Positions 55,498 through 62,747 of a DNA stretch of 64,000 bases are shown here, in pieces (position 1 is the stretch's first letter; each line of letters begins with the position of its first letter). The notes beneath the pieces are model-generated. The model made no database searches, was not told where the DNA came from, and saw only the letters and a program-made list of their open reading frames with translations. The DNA lies in contig CACNWW010000002.1 in assembly GCA_902624275.1 (NCBI GenBank), positions 62,001 through 126,000 on the forward strand, written 5' to 3'. This stretch comes from an uncultured Fidelibacterota bacterium (GTDB taxonomy: Bacteria > Fidelibacterota > Marinisomatia > Marinisomatales > Marinisomataceae). Both the position numbers and the translations under genes were made by a program.

Positions 55498-56479
55498 GAT
55501 AAACTCTTAGAGGTTCACTTCTTGTCTTGTGAGCTAATCTTCGAATAGCTTTTTCTTTAATCTGCCTTACGCGCTCTCTTGTTAAACTAAATTGTTCTCC
55601 AATTTCATTTAAAGTAAAAGATCTATCTCTATTAATTCCAAAATACATTTCAATTACAGAACGCTCTCTTTCTGTTAAGGTACTAAGAGCAGAAGCAATT
55701 TCTTCTTTCATAGAAGTATCCATTACATTGTTGTCAGGATCTTTTTCTTGTTCATCTTCAATGACATTTATTAAAGAACTATCCTCTCCTTCTGCAAAAG
55801 GAGCGTCAAGCGAACTATGTCTTCTTGAATATTGAAGAGCATTGAACACTTCTTCAGTTTTTACGTCAAGCTGGTGACTAATTTCTTCAACTTTTGGAGG
55901 ACGACCCATTTCAGCTTCGAGCTTTTCAGCAGCTTTGGTAATTTTGGTAATTGTTCCAACCCTGTTTAATGGCAACCTAATCAGTCTACCTTGTTCTGCT
56001 AATGCTTGAAGAATAGCCTGCCTGATCCACCAAACAGCATAAGAGATAAATTTAAAACCTCTAGAAGGGTCGAATCTTTTAGCAGCTTTGATTAATCCTA
56101 GATTTCCTTCGTTAATAATATCCGACAATGACAAGCCATTCCCCTGATATTTTTTTGCAACTGAGACTACAAATCTTAGGTTTGCTTCAACCAATTCTTT
56201 CATTGCTTTTTTATCGCCCTTAGCGATTAACACTGCTAGTTCAACTTCTCTATCTGGAGATAATGGTTCATATTGTGAAATTTCAGACAAATACATACTG
56301 ATTGTTCCACTAGACACCTTTGATCTTTTAATTCTTTCATCTGCTCTACCTAGAGCATTTTTTCTTTTTTCTTCCGCATCCAACTCTTTCTGCACTTCAA
56401 CAGCATGTGCGTCAGGACCCATATTTTCTAAATTCTGAAGTTCTTTTGATAGTCTTTTTGAAATTTTCTTAGCAGTCAA
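55487..56479 (-). CDS. rpoD: Primary-type sigma-70 factor, short form without region 1.1
   Basis: The 330-residue protein directs RNA polymerase to promoters. Seen: region 1.2 ISMYLSEISQYEPLSPDREVEL, region 2 ANLRFVVSVAKKYQGNGL and SLSDIINEGNLGLIKAAKRFD, region 2.4 FISYAVWWIRQAI, region 3, and region 4 with LNEIGEQFSLTRERVRQIKEKAIRRL. The charged first 60 residues do not look like region 1.1. The short form is typical of Bacteroidota, whose primary sigma recognises unusual promoters. No other sigma factor is in the window, so I take this as the main one, but a group 2 factor is not excluded. Confidence 0.88.
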   Translation of the reverse strand: MTAKKISKRLSKELQNLENMGPDAHAVEVQKELDAEEKRKNALGRADERIKRSKVSSGTISMYLSEISQYEPLSPDREVELAVLIAKGDKKAMKELVEANLRFVVSVAKKYQGNGLSLSDIINEGNLGLIKAAKRFDPSRGFKFISYAVWWIRQAILQALAEQGRLIRLPLNRVGTITKITKAAEKLEAEMGRPPKVEEISHQLDVKTEEVFNALQYSRRHSSLDAPFAEGEDSSLINVIEDEQEKDPDNNVMDTSMKEEIASALSTLTERERSVIEMYFGINRDRSFTLNEIGEQFSLTRERVRQIKEKAIRRLAHKTRSEPLRVYLGQ

Positions 56480-56557
56480 TTGAGTAATCCTTTTAATAAA
56501 ATATTAAAGTATTTCACAGCACGAAATTTACCAAATTTATAAAATTTTCCAAGGTAT

Positions 56558-57460
56558 TTATTCAGACAAATTTAATAATGCTTCTTGCAAAGAAGAATAT
56601 TTGAACTGATAATTACTTTCTAAGGTTCTAATAGGCTTAGTTTTTGGACCATAAAGGAGCATTTCACTCATATTTCCAAAAATAAATTTTATAAGGAATT
56701 TAGGTAGGAAAATGACCCATGAAATAATACTTTTTTTATGCTTTAAAATTGATTTAAAAAATGTATCATGTGTTGTGAGTTCTGATCCAACTAAATTAAA
56801 GGCCCCGATTAAATTATTTTCTAAGGAATGATTAATAAATCCAACAATATCATCAGCATGGACCCAAGGGAAGTAATGATTTTTATTGCCTGGAACAGGT
56901 AAAGAGAGCAACAAATTAAATGACAACAAATTAATGATTTTCTTTTGAAGAACAACTCCAATTCTTAACTGAATAATATCAATATCTTCAAAAACTTTAA
57001 ATAAATCTGAATTTCTTTCATTTTCAACACATACCTTTGCTAAAAAGGTATTACCTAATTCAGAATTTTCATCAACAGAAAAATTATAATTAGCACTTTC
57101 TTTGGCATAAATCCCAACTGCAGATGCATTAATAAATTTTTGAGGGATTATTTCATTTTTTACGCAAAAATCAAAGAGCATTTTAGTTGAGTCGATTCTA
57201 CTATTTAAAATTTTACTTTTGACTGATTTGGTCCATAATTGGTCAACTTTTTCTCCATTAAGCTTTATCAAAATATTTGTATCACTTAAAAAGGAAGGAT
57301 TGATTGTTGACCAATCAATCACATCAACATTATTTGAGAATGTATTTTGATGTTTGTGCAGATTTCTTGTTAAAACAAAGACACTATGACCTTTGTCAGC
57401 TAATGAAGAGACAATTTTTTTGCCAAGAAAACCAGTACCGCCCGCAACAATTATTTTCAT
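56558..57460 (-). CDS. TIGR01777-family NAD-dependent epimerase-like protein
   Basis: The 300-residue SDR protein starts with IIVAGGTGFLGKKIVSSLADKG and has INASAVGIY in place of the usual YxxxK area, and FPWVHADDIVGFI, which are typical of the TIGR01777 (SDR39U1/YfcH) group. The C-terminal DUF1731-like end is short. The role of this widespread family is unknown. Its start overlaps the enoyl-CoA hydratase stop by four bases, and it is the last gene of the PNPOx-to-SDR operon. Confidence 0.88.
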   Translation of the reverse strand: MKIIVAGGTGFLGKKIVSSLADKGHSVFVLTRNLHKHQNTFSNNVDVIDWSTINPSFLSDTNILIKLNGEKVDQLWTKSVKSKILNSRIDSTKMLFDFCVKNEIIPQKFINASAVGIYAKESANYNFSVDENSELGNTFLAKVCVENERNSDLFKVFEDIDIIQLRIGVVLQKKIINLLSFNLLLSLPVPGNKNHYFPWVHADDIVGFINHSLENNLIGAFNLVGSELTTHDTFFKSILKHKKSIISWVIFLPKFLIKFIFGNMSEMLLYGPKTKPIRTLESNYQFKYSSLQEALLNLSE

Positions 57461-58200
57461 TTTTTATTGAGAGATGACATAACAGATTTTACTTTAGCTT
57501 GTGTTGATGGACTAAACCAGTTATCAATTAAGATCTGATAGTCAAAATCTGTTTCACGCATTAACGATTGTTTTAACCTTACAAAAGGTTCCCCAGCACT
57601 TATATAAAATTCTGCTAATTTTTTTGCATTGATTAATGCCTGAGATGTGGCTTTCTTTTTTCCAGAAAATCTGTTTCCAACCATTTCATTTATTAACCCT
57701 TTATTTAATGCTTCTTTGGGTGTGTACATTTTACACTGAGTTGCAACTTCGAAGAGATTATTTCTACTAATAGAGTGCGATATTATTGAAAGCATATCTG
57801 GAGGAAGATCTATTCCAATTGCCATTTCATTTAAACCCATTCTGTGCATACCGTGCATTCCGTACCTATAATCTGATGCAAGAGCTAACAAACATCCCCC
57901 AGCAATAGCATGACCACCTACAATACTAATAACTGGCCCTGGAAAATCCCTGCAAGCCCTTAAAAGCTCTCCAAGAGTATTGAAAATTAAAGCAACCTCA
58001 TTAGGTTCTTTAGCATTTGATAAATCTTTAAGATTTAGCCCTGCACTAAAAACCTTATCATTCCCTAAAATAATTACTGCTTTACAATCACTATAATCAA
58101 GCTCTTTTATGAGTTTCTTTGCTCTTTCAACGCTTAGGAGATTTGGACCTTTTTCTCCCATTTCTATAATTTTAATATCATTTTCAACAGATATATTCAT
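57457..58200 (-). CDS. Enoyl-CoA hydratase/isomerase family protein
   Basis: The 247-residue crotonase-fold protein has NDKVFSAGLNLKDL and VGGHAIAGGCLLALASDYRYG, the two oxyanion-hole segments. The second catalytic glutamate usual in hydratases is not obvious (DLPPDM follows GLNEMAIG), so an isomerase or another crotonase reaction on acyl-CoA is as likely as hydration. It lies three bases after the thioesterase gene and overlaps the SDR gene. Confidence 0.85.
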   Translation of the reverse strand: MNISVENDIKIIEMGEKGPNLLSVERAKKLIKELDYSDCKAVIILGNDKVFSAGLNLKDLSNAKEPNEVALIFNTLGELLRACRDFPGPVISIVGGHAIAGGCLLALASDYRYGMHGMHRMGLNEMAIGIDLPPDMLSIISHSISRNNLFEVATQCKMYTPKEALNKGLINEMVGNRFSGKKKATSQALINAKKLAEFYISAGEPFVRLKQSLMRETDFDYQILIDNWFSPSTQAKVKSVMSSLNKK

Positions 58201-58203
58201 TTT

Positions 58204-58614
58204 TCATTCTCCCTGAAACTCTTTTTTAATTTCATCAAATACTTGTACACTTTGTTGGTTGGAAAAATCAAAGCAAACCATTGTCATATTACATGATATG
58301 GCACATTCATCATCATTCTCCATAAATAAACCATACTCATAATCGAAACTTTTTCCACCAATTCGAGAGATTTTCAACCCAACAGTTAAATTTTTTGGGT
58401 GTTTAATTTGCTTTAAAAAATTAAAGGTCATTGATCCGACAATAAATGGAAATTTATCAGTATCATGCGGAAAAAGACCAATATCGTGAGCGTGCCTAAC
58501 TCTTGCATCTTCGAAATATGCAACGGCTGTACCATGATTAATATGACCGAGCATATCCTCATCATACCATCTGGTTTCCATATCATAAAATCTAGAAAAT
58601 TGCTCTTTTTTCAT
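58204..58614 (-). CDS. YbgC/4HBT-type acyl-CoA thioesterase
   Basis: The 136-residue hotdog protein has TRWYDEDMLGHINHGTAVAY, matching DxxGHxN of 4-hydroxybenzoyl-CoA thioesterase-like enzymes, and an adjacent ARVRHAHDIGL helix. It probably hydrolyses an acyl-CoA made or used by the neighbouring crotonase. Its ATG overlaps the DCC-family stop by one base, part of the same tightly packed operon. Confidence 0.87.
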   Translation of the reverse strand: MKKEQFSRFYDMETRWYDEDMLGHINHGTAVAYFEDARVRHAHDIGLFPHDTDKFPFIVGSMTFNFLKQIKHPKNLTVGLKISRIGGKSFDYEYGLFMENDDECAISCNMTMVCFDFSNQQSVQVFDEIKKEFQGE

Positions 58615-59000
58615 TAATCAATTAAAAATTTCGGGTTGTCTACAGGAAAAATACATTCTTCTCTTCTTCCAAACCAGCTATATCTTCTTTTTGCTATTAA
58701 ATTGTAAATGAAATCTGCAAAAAAAGTTGGGACCAAATAAAATAAATATCTTAAAGGACTTTTAAGCTCTCTTAAAATTACAAAAGCAGCATAAGATTTA
58801 GAAAAAACCTCTTCATCTTTTTTAACAATTACAGAATTCATGTCCTTCAAAAATTTTTTATCGATAGTAGATCTTGCATAATTTGATTGCAAAGGACTAA
58901 AATACAAAATATCACTTTTATCCATTTTGATTAAGGCATTAATTGCAGACGAACATACAAAACAAACTCCATCATAATATATGACTATTTTGGATTTCAT
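58614..59000 (-). CDS. DCC-family thiol-disulfide oxidoreductase (DUF393)
   Basis: The 128-residue protein starts IVIYYDGVCFVCSSAINAL, giving the DxxCxxC motif (Asp10, Cys13, Cys16) that defines the DCC family of thioredoxin-like proteins. Later it has YLFYLVPTFFADFIYNLIAKRRY, a hydrophobic helical tail. The usual function is unknown beyond likely redox activity. It shares its start with the end of the DUF1295-like gene. Confidence 0.88.
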   Translation of the reverse strand: MKSKIVIYYDGVCFVCSSAINALIKMDKSDILYFSPLQSNYARSTIDKKFLKDMNSVIVKKDEEVFSKSYAAFVILRELKSPLRYLFYLVPTFFADFIYNLIAKRRYSWFGRREECIFPVDNPKFLID

Positions 59001-59635
59001 TATAAAATATAAGGGATGATAAAAGCTGTTTTTTCTTTATAAGATTTATGCTCTTCAAACCTCGAAAGAGATTTATCAATTTTAATCATATTAGGAATCC
59101 ACACAGCTATTATAAATAGTGTCAAAATCACTGTTGGTAACCACCATAAAGGAGTTTCAATTACCATTATAACAAAACTTAGATATATTAATAATTCCCC
59201 AAAATAATTTGGATGTCTACATTGTTTCCAAAAACCATCAGTTATTAGACCAGATTGATATTTTAAAAAAATGAATTTTTGCATATCCGAAGCAAAATGA
59301 TAAAACACTCCAATTGAAAAAGTACATAAAGCTAAAACAATAATTTCTAAAGAAGCTTGATGTCCTGAATAAGTAATTATGTAGGCAGGTGCCCAATATA
59401 AAACCAACCCAATTAAAATTAATAAAGCGTAAGAAATTCCAACTTTACTTTCCCAGGTTTTATCAGGAAAAATATAACTTTTTGAAACCCACATAATACC
59501 ATAAGAACCATGCAAGCAAAAATAAACCCACGCGGTAAGATTATCAGCCTGATTATAGTAGTAAATTAGATAGAGCACTAAAAGCCATGTAACGCCCTTG
59601 GCAAAATCAATAATATATTTCTGTTTAATTCGCAT
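59000..59635 (-). CDS. DUF1295/ICMT-like membrane enzyme
   Basis: The 211-residue protein has five or six helices and FWKQCRHPNYFGELLIY, the RHPNYxGE signature of the isoprenylcysteine-methyltransferase/steroid-5-alpha-reductase superfamily, followed by SRFEEHKSYKEKTAFIIPY. DUF1295 proteins act on lipid-like substrates, by reduction or methylation. A 34-residue membrane ORF overlaps its start. It is a second member of the superfamily in the window, distinct from that at 46084. Confidence 0.85.
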   Translation of the reverse strand: MRIKQKYIIDFAKGVTWLLVLYLIYYYNQADNLTAWVYFCLHGSYGIMWVSKSYIFPDKTWESKVGISYALLILIGLVLYWAPAYIITYSGHQASLEIIVLALCTFSIGVFYHFASDMQKFIFLKYQSGLITDGFWKQCRHPNYFGELLIYLSFVIMVIETPLWWLPTVILTLFIIAVWIPNMIKIDKSLSRFEEHKSYKEKTAFIIPYIL

Positions 59636-59729
59636 AGAAAAAAAATGGAATAAATAAAATAATTAACATTATTATAATTGTTAATAAAGACTTCTTGTAA
59701 TACAAAGCTAATTCTTTTTTATCTTTCAT
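59625..59729 (-). CDS. Putative 34-residue membrane protein
   Basis: ATG 59729 opens a frame reading MKDKKELALYYKKS, then a hydrophobic helix LLTIIIMLIILFIPFFFYA, ending in TAA at 59625. It overlaps the rhodanese gene end by 11 bases and the DUF1295-like start by 11 bases, so it fills the only gap in an otherwise fully overlapping operon. Basic N-terminus and a single helix suggest a small inner-membrane protein. No homologue is known to me. Confidence 0.5.
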   Translation of the reverse strand: MKDKKELALYYKKSLLTIIIMLIILFIPFFFYAN

Positions 59730-60099
59730 TATTATCTGCTTTCCAATCTAGCATACCGCCATCTACATTGACTGCAGTAAAATTATTTTCATTTAAAATA
59801 TCTTTTCCAAATCCAGATCTGTTTCCACTTCTACATACAACATAAATAGTATTTTCTTTATAATCGATTAACTCATCAAGCCTATTTTCTAACTCATTTA
59901 TTGGAATTAAAATTGAGCCATTAATATGTCCTAGTGGACCATAATATTCTTCTTCTGTTCTTACATCCAACACAACAGTTTTATTGTCAAGAATTTTACC
60001 TTGAAATTCATTCATGCTTATAACATCAACTTTTTTTGAGCAACAATTCATAGAAAAAGTTACTACAAAAAATAATAGGATTAATTTACTTTTCTTCAT
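59719..60099 (-). CDS. Rhodanese-domain lipoprotein
   Basis: The 126-residue protein has a signal sequence with two adjacent cysteines (TFSMNCCSKK), so lipid attachment is likely. The rhodanese fold has VVLDVRTEEEYYGPLGHINGS and the active-site loop VVCRSGNRSG with Cys89. Single-domain rhodaneses carry persulfide sulfur; a periplasmic one may act on thiols or sulfide. A small membrane ORF overlaps each end. Confidence 0.9.
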   Translation of the reverse strand: MKKSKLILLFFVVTFSMNCCSKKVDVISMNEFQGKILDNKTVVLDVRTEEEYYGPLGHINGSILIPINELENRLDELIDYKENTIYVVCRSGNRSGFGKDILNENNFTAVNVDGGMLDWKADNNER

Positions 60100-60193
60100 C
60101 TTGCTTTTTTCTTAGATATCTTTTAATTGTTAGAAAATTAAAAAGTGTTCCAAAAATGACAAATAATGTCATTAATATTATAGTTCCTTTCAT
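60086..60193 (-). CDS. Putative 35-residue membrane protein
   Basis: ATG 60193 is one base after the stop of the flavin-oxidase gene and encodes MKGTIILMTLFVIFGTLFNF, followed by LTIKRYLRKKQDEEK and a stop at 60086, which overlaps the rhodanese start by 14 bases. One hydrophobic helix with a basic C-terminal tail is a common form of bacterial small membrane protein. The tight fit between its neighbours supports a real gene. Function unknown. Confidence 0.55.
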   Translation of the reverse strand: MKGTIILMTLFVIFGTLFNFLTIKRYLRKKQDEEK

Positions 60194-60194
60194 A

Positions 60195-60791
60195 TTATGG
60201 AGCAACCCAACTTACATTAATTTTTTCCTTATCAAAAATGAATCTGCATCTTTGATGACCGCTATACTTTAGCTTTAAGAAATCTATTTCATAAAAATGA
60301 CATCTAATAACTACAAAGTTATTGTAGCCTGATATAGAATCTTGATCAGATGGATCTTGAAACTGAACATTATCTGGAATATTTGGATGATATTCATCTA
60401 ATATATCTGATGGACTGTAAGGTCCCATATAACATCTTTTGGATGATGGAGTTACATTATCCCATCTTTGTTTTGTAATGGAATTTTTATGAAAAATTTC
60501 AACAGTTCCTTTAAATCTTAATTGAATTTTTTTTTCATATGAATAGAATAAAGCTGAAAATTCCTTATTTTTTTCTAACTGTTTTATCTTTGGACTTCTT
60601 AAATCTGAATGACAATCAAAGTAATTATCATCTAATGAAAAATCTCTTAAAACAACTGTTCTTAAGTTAGGCATTTTATTATCGACGGTAGCTAGAGAAA
60701 ATGTTCTGTATGGATGTGCAGAGTCTTTAAGAGCTTGTGACATCAATTTCTCAACTTTTTCGTAAATCTCTTTGAATTCCTTTTTTAACAT
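60195..60791 (-). CDS. Pyridoxamine-5'-phosphate-oxidase-family flavoprotein
   Basis: The 198-residue protein has PNLRTVVLRDFSLDD and HSDLRSPKIKQLEKN, the FMN-binding region of PNPOx, and the segment IQLRFKGTVE. The C-terminus (GHQRCRFIFDKEKINVSWVAP) resembles the end of PdxH, where RLxP is expected, but with changes at substrate-binding positions. It may be PdxH proper or a related flavin oxidoreductase. It heads the minus-strand operon divergent from the rhodopsin. Confidence 0.8.
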   Translation of the reverse strand: MLKKEFKEIYEKVEKLMSQALKDSAHPYRTFSLATVDNKMPNLRTVVLRDFSLDDNYFDCHSDLRSPKIKQLEKNKEFSALFYSYEKKIQLRFKGTVEIFHKNSITKQRWDNVTPSSKRCYMGPYSPSDILDEYHPNIPDNVQFQDPSDQDSISGYNNFVVIRCHFYEIDFLKLKYSGHQRCRFIFDKEKINVSWVAP

Positions 60792-60854
60792 TATTTCTAA
60801 AATATTTGAGTTTTAAATAATTTTTGCTTTATATTCATTTGAATTTAACAAAAA

Positions 60855-60859
60855 AGAGG
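60855..60859 (+). promoter_or_regulatory. Ribosome-binding site of the rhodopsin gene
   Basis: AGAGG lies eight bases before ATG 60868. It sets the start at MDFTTF and excludes a longer N-terminus with a cleaved signal peptide. The spacer happens to read TATAATAC. Confidence 0.6.
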
Positions 60860-60867
60860 TATAATAC

Positions 60868-61539
60868 ATGGACTTTACAACGTTTACATTTTTTGTAACA
60901 AACATGGCTTTACTAGCAGCCGGTCTTTTTCTTTGGTTAGAAAGAGATAATGTGAACCCTAAATGGAAAACTGCATTATCAGTTTCAGGTATGGTTTGCT
61001 TTATTGCTGCTGTTCATTACTATTATATGAGAGGAAACATGGACATGACTGATGTTGTATCAATTAGATACATTGATTGGTTAATTACTGTTCCTCTTCA
61101 AATGGTCGAATTCTACATCGTACTTGCAGCTGTAACTGCTGTTAGTGCAGGTGTACTTCACAGACTTTTAGGATTTTCTGCTTTAATGTTAACTTTTGGT
61201 TATTTAGGGGAAACAGGTCACGTAGCTGCTATTAATTCAACTACAGGTTTTGTTGGCGGAATGCTCTTCTGGGGACTAATGTTAAGAGAAATCTGGTCAG
61301 GTGAAGCTGCTGAAGTTAACGCAGGCTCTAAGAACGCTGCTGCTGCTTATGCATTCGACGGAATGAAGAAAATTGTAACATTTGGATGGTTAATTTATCC
61401 ACTTGGATACGCACTAGGCTACTTCGGTGGTGGTGTGGATCCAGACTTAACTAACCAAGTATACAATTTGGCTGATTTTGTAAATAAAATTCTTATCGGT
61501 ATGATTGTTTATGCTGCTGCTAGAATGGATACAAAATAA
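60868..61539 (+). CDS. Proteorhodopsin, light-driven proton pump, blue-tuned
   Basis: The 223-residue seven-helix protein binds retinal and pumps protons outward. By alignment in my head with the SAR86 protein: counterion Asp70 (RYIDW), Thr74, spectral-tuning Gln78, proton donor Glu81, His50 next to the counterion, and the retinal lysine Lys207 (LADFVNKIL). The DTE set with Gln predicts a blue-absorbing proton pump. Unlike the SAR86 protein it has no N-terminal signal peptide. It is a lone plus-strand gene with a strong terminator after it. Retinal and carotenoid synthesis genes are not in the window, so retinal supply is encoded elsewhere or taken up. Confidence 0.97.
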   Translation: MDFTTFTFFVTNMALLAAGLFLWLERDNVNPKWKTALSVSGMVCFIAAVHYYYMRGNMDMTDVVSIRYIDWLITVPLQMVEFYIVLAAVTAVSAGVLHRLLGFSALMLTFGYLGETGHVAAINSTTGFVGGMLFWGLMLREIWSGEAAEVNAGSKNAAAAYAFDGMKKIVTFGWLIYPLGYALGYFGGGVDPDLTNQVYNLADFVNKILIGMIVYAAARMDTK

Positions 61540-61563
61540 TCAATTCATTTTACTTAAAAAAAA

Positions 61564-61588
61564 GGCCTTCAATAGAAGGCCTTTTTTT
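61564..61588. terminator. Intrinsic terminator between the rhodopsin and phosphotransferase genes
   Basis: GGCCTTC (61564-61570), loop AATA and GAAGGCC (61575-61581) form a seven-pair GC-rich stem, preceded by eight A and followed by seven T. The A and T runs make it usable in both directions, ending the rhodopsin message on the plus strand and the convergent acyl-CoA operon on the minus strand. The T tract runs into the stop codon of the latter. Confidence 0.9.
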
Positions 61589-62735
61589 ATTCGAACAAAT
61601 CACTCAATTTATTTTTTTCTATAGCCTGCTTAGCCATAATTGATAAAGACATTACAGCTAAGTTTAAAAGAGCAAATCTTTTATCTTTGGTGAATCCTTT
61701 TTTATATCTAAAGTAAATCTGCTGCACAATAACAGCTATTTTGAATAATCCAAAAACATAATAAAACACTGGATTGCTAATACTTTTTCCAGATTCTTTT
61801 TCGTACAATTCTAGGATGCCTTCTCTTGAAGGATTACCATCCAAAGTAGTTGCACTTAACTGAAATAATTTTAGCTCTGGTAAATCATTTTTATCGACCC
61901 AGTAACCAAGGGTAGTTCCAAGATCCATAAATGGGTCGCCAATGGTTGCCATTTCCCAGTCCAGTACAGCAGAAATTTTTGAGAAATCATCTTTGTCTAG
62001 AACAAGATTATCATACTTAAAGTCATTGTGAACAATAGAACTCCCAACTTCAGAGGGTTGATTTTCATATAACCATGATGATATAAAATCCATGTTTGAT
62101 ATGTTGTCAGTCTTTGAGTGATTATACCTTTTTATCCATCCTTCAACTTGTCTTTTGACATAACCATTAATGTTTCCAAGATCTTTCAAATTAGCTTTTT
62201 CAATATTTACATTATGTAATTCTACTAAGGTAGAAACAAAAGACTTTGAAACGTTTTGAATTATATCTGAACCCGGTGAATCTTTTTGTTGAAGATTAGG
62301 ACGAATAATATAACCTTCAACCCTCTCCATTAAATAGAATGGAGCTCCTAAAATCTCATTATTATCGCAGTAAAGAAATACATCTGGAACCTTGCTAAAT
62401 TGAGACTTTAAATTTTTTAAAACATTATACTCTCGAAACATATCATGGCCACCTTGTAAGCTTTTTGCACCAAATGGTGGTCTTCGTAATACAAATTGTT
62501 TTGATGATGATTTCAAGAAGTAAGTCAAATTTGAATATCCGCTAGGAAATTGTTTTAAAGATAAATCATCAGCAGAAATATTATTTTCAAATAAATATTT
62601 TTTAAGTTCATTTAAAGAGAATTCTTCTCCATTTCGAATATCTCTCGGTATATCCATTGAAAAATTTGGAGTTTTTTTATTTTGAAAAAAGCGAGACAAA
62701 AAATAATAGAATTTAAGCTTTAGAGGGACTCTCAA
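61587..62735 (-). CDS. APH-fold phosphotransferase, ACAD10/11 kinase-domain type
   Basis: The 382-residue protein has a kinase-like fold: glycine-containing loop FPSGYSNLTYF (63-73), the lysine-strand region FVLRRPP, the catalytic HNDFKYDN (236-243) and the metal-binding LDWEMATIGDP (from 258). This is the pattern of the aminoglycoside-phosphotransferase domain that precedes the dehydrogenase domain in human ACAD10/11, which phosphorylates the 4-hydroxyl of 4-hydroxyacyl-CoAs. The gene follows the acyl-CoA dehydrogenase gene by 12 bases, so the pair likely works together. Not an antibiotic-resistance gene by context. Confidence 0.88.
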   Translation of the reverse strand: MRVPLKLKFYYFLSRFFQNKKTPNFSMDIPRDIRNGEEFSLNELKKYLFENNISADDLSLKQFPSGYSNLTYFLKSSSKQFVLRRPPFGAKSLQGGHDMFREYNVLKNLKSQFSKVPDVFLYCDNNEILGAPFYLMERVEGYIIRPNLQQKDSPGSDIIQNVSKSFVSTLVELHNVNIEKANLKDLGNINGYVKRQVEGWIKRYNHSKTDNISNMDFISSWLYENQPSEVGSSIVHNDFKYDNLVLDKDDFSKISAVLDWEMATIGDPFMDLGTTLGYWVDKNDLPELKLFQLSATTLDGNPSREGILELYEKESGKSISNPVFYYVFGLFKIAVIVQQIYFRYKKGFTKDKRFALLNLAVMSLSIMAKQAIEKNKLSDLFE

Positions 62736-62747
62736 AACTTTTAAGCT

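Noticed and set aside
60860-60865. Perfect TATAAT just before the rhodopsin gene
   Set aside because: It lies between the ribosome-binding site and the ATG, so a transcript started from it would begin at or after the start codon. It is likely chance in AT-rich spacer.
61587-62735. Aminoglycoside-resistance reading of the APH-fold gene
   Set aside because: The adjacent dehydrogenase with the DGADEVH variant and the sequence style fit the ACAD10/11 kinase domain rather than an antibiotic kinase.
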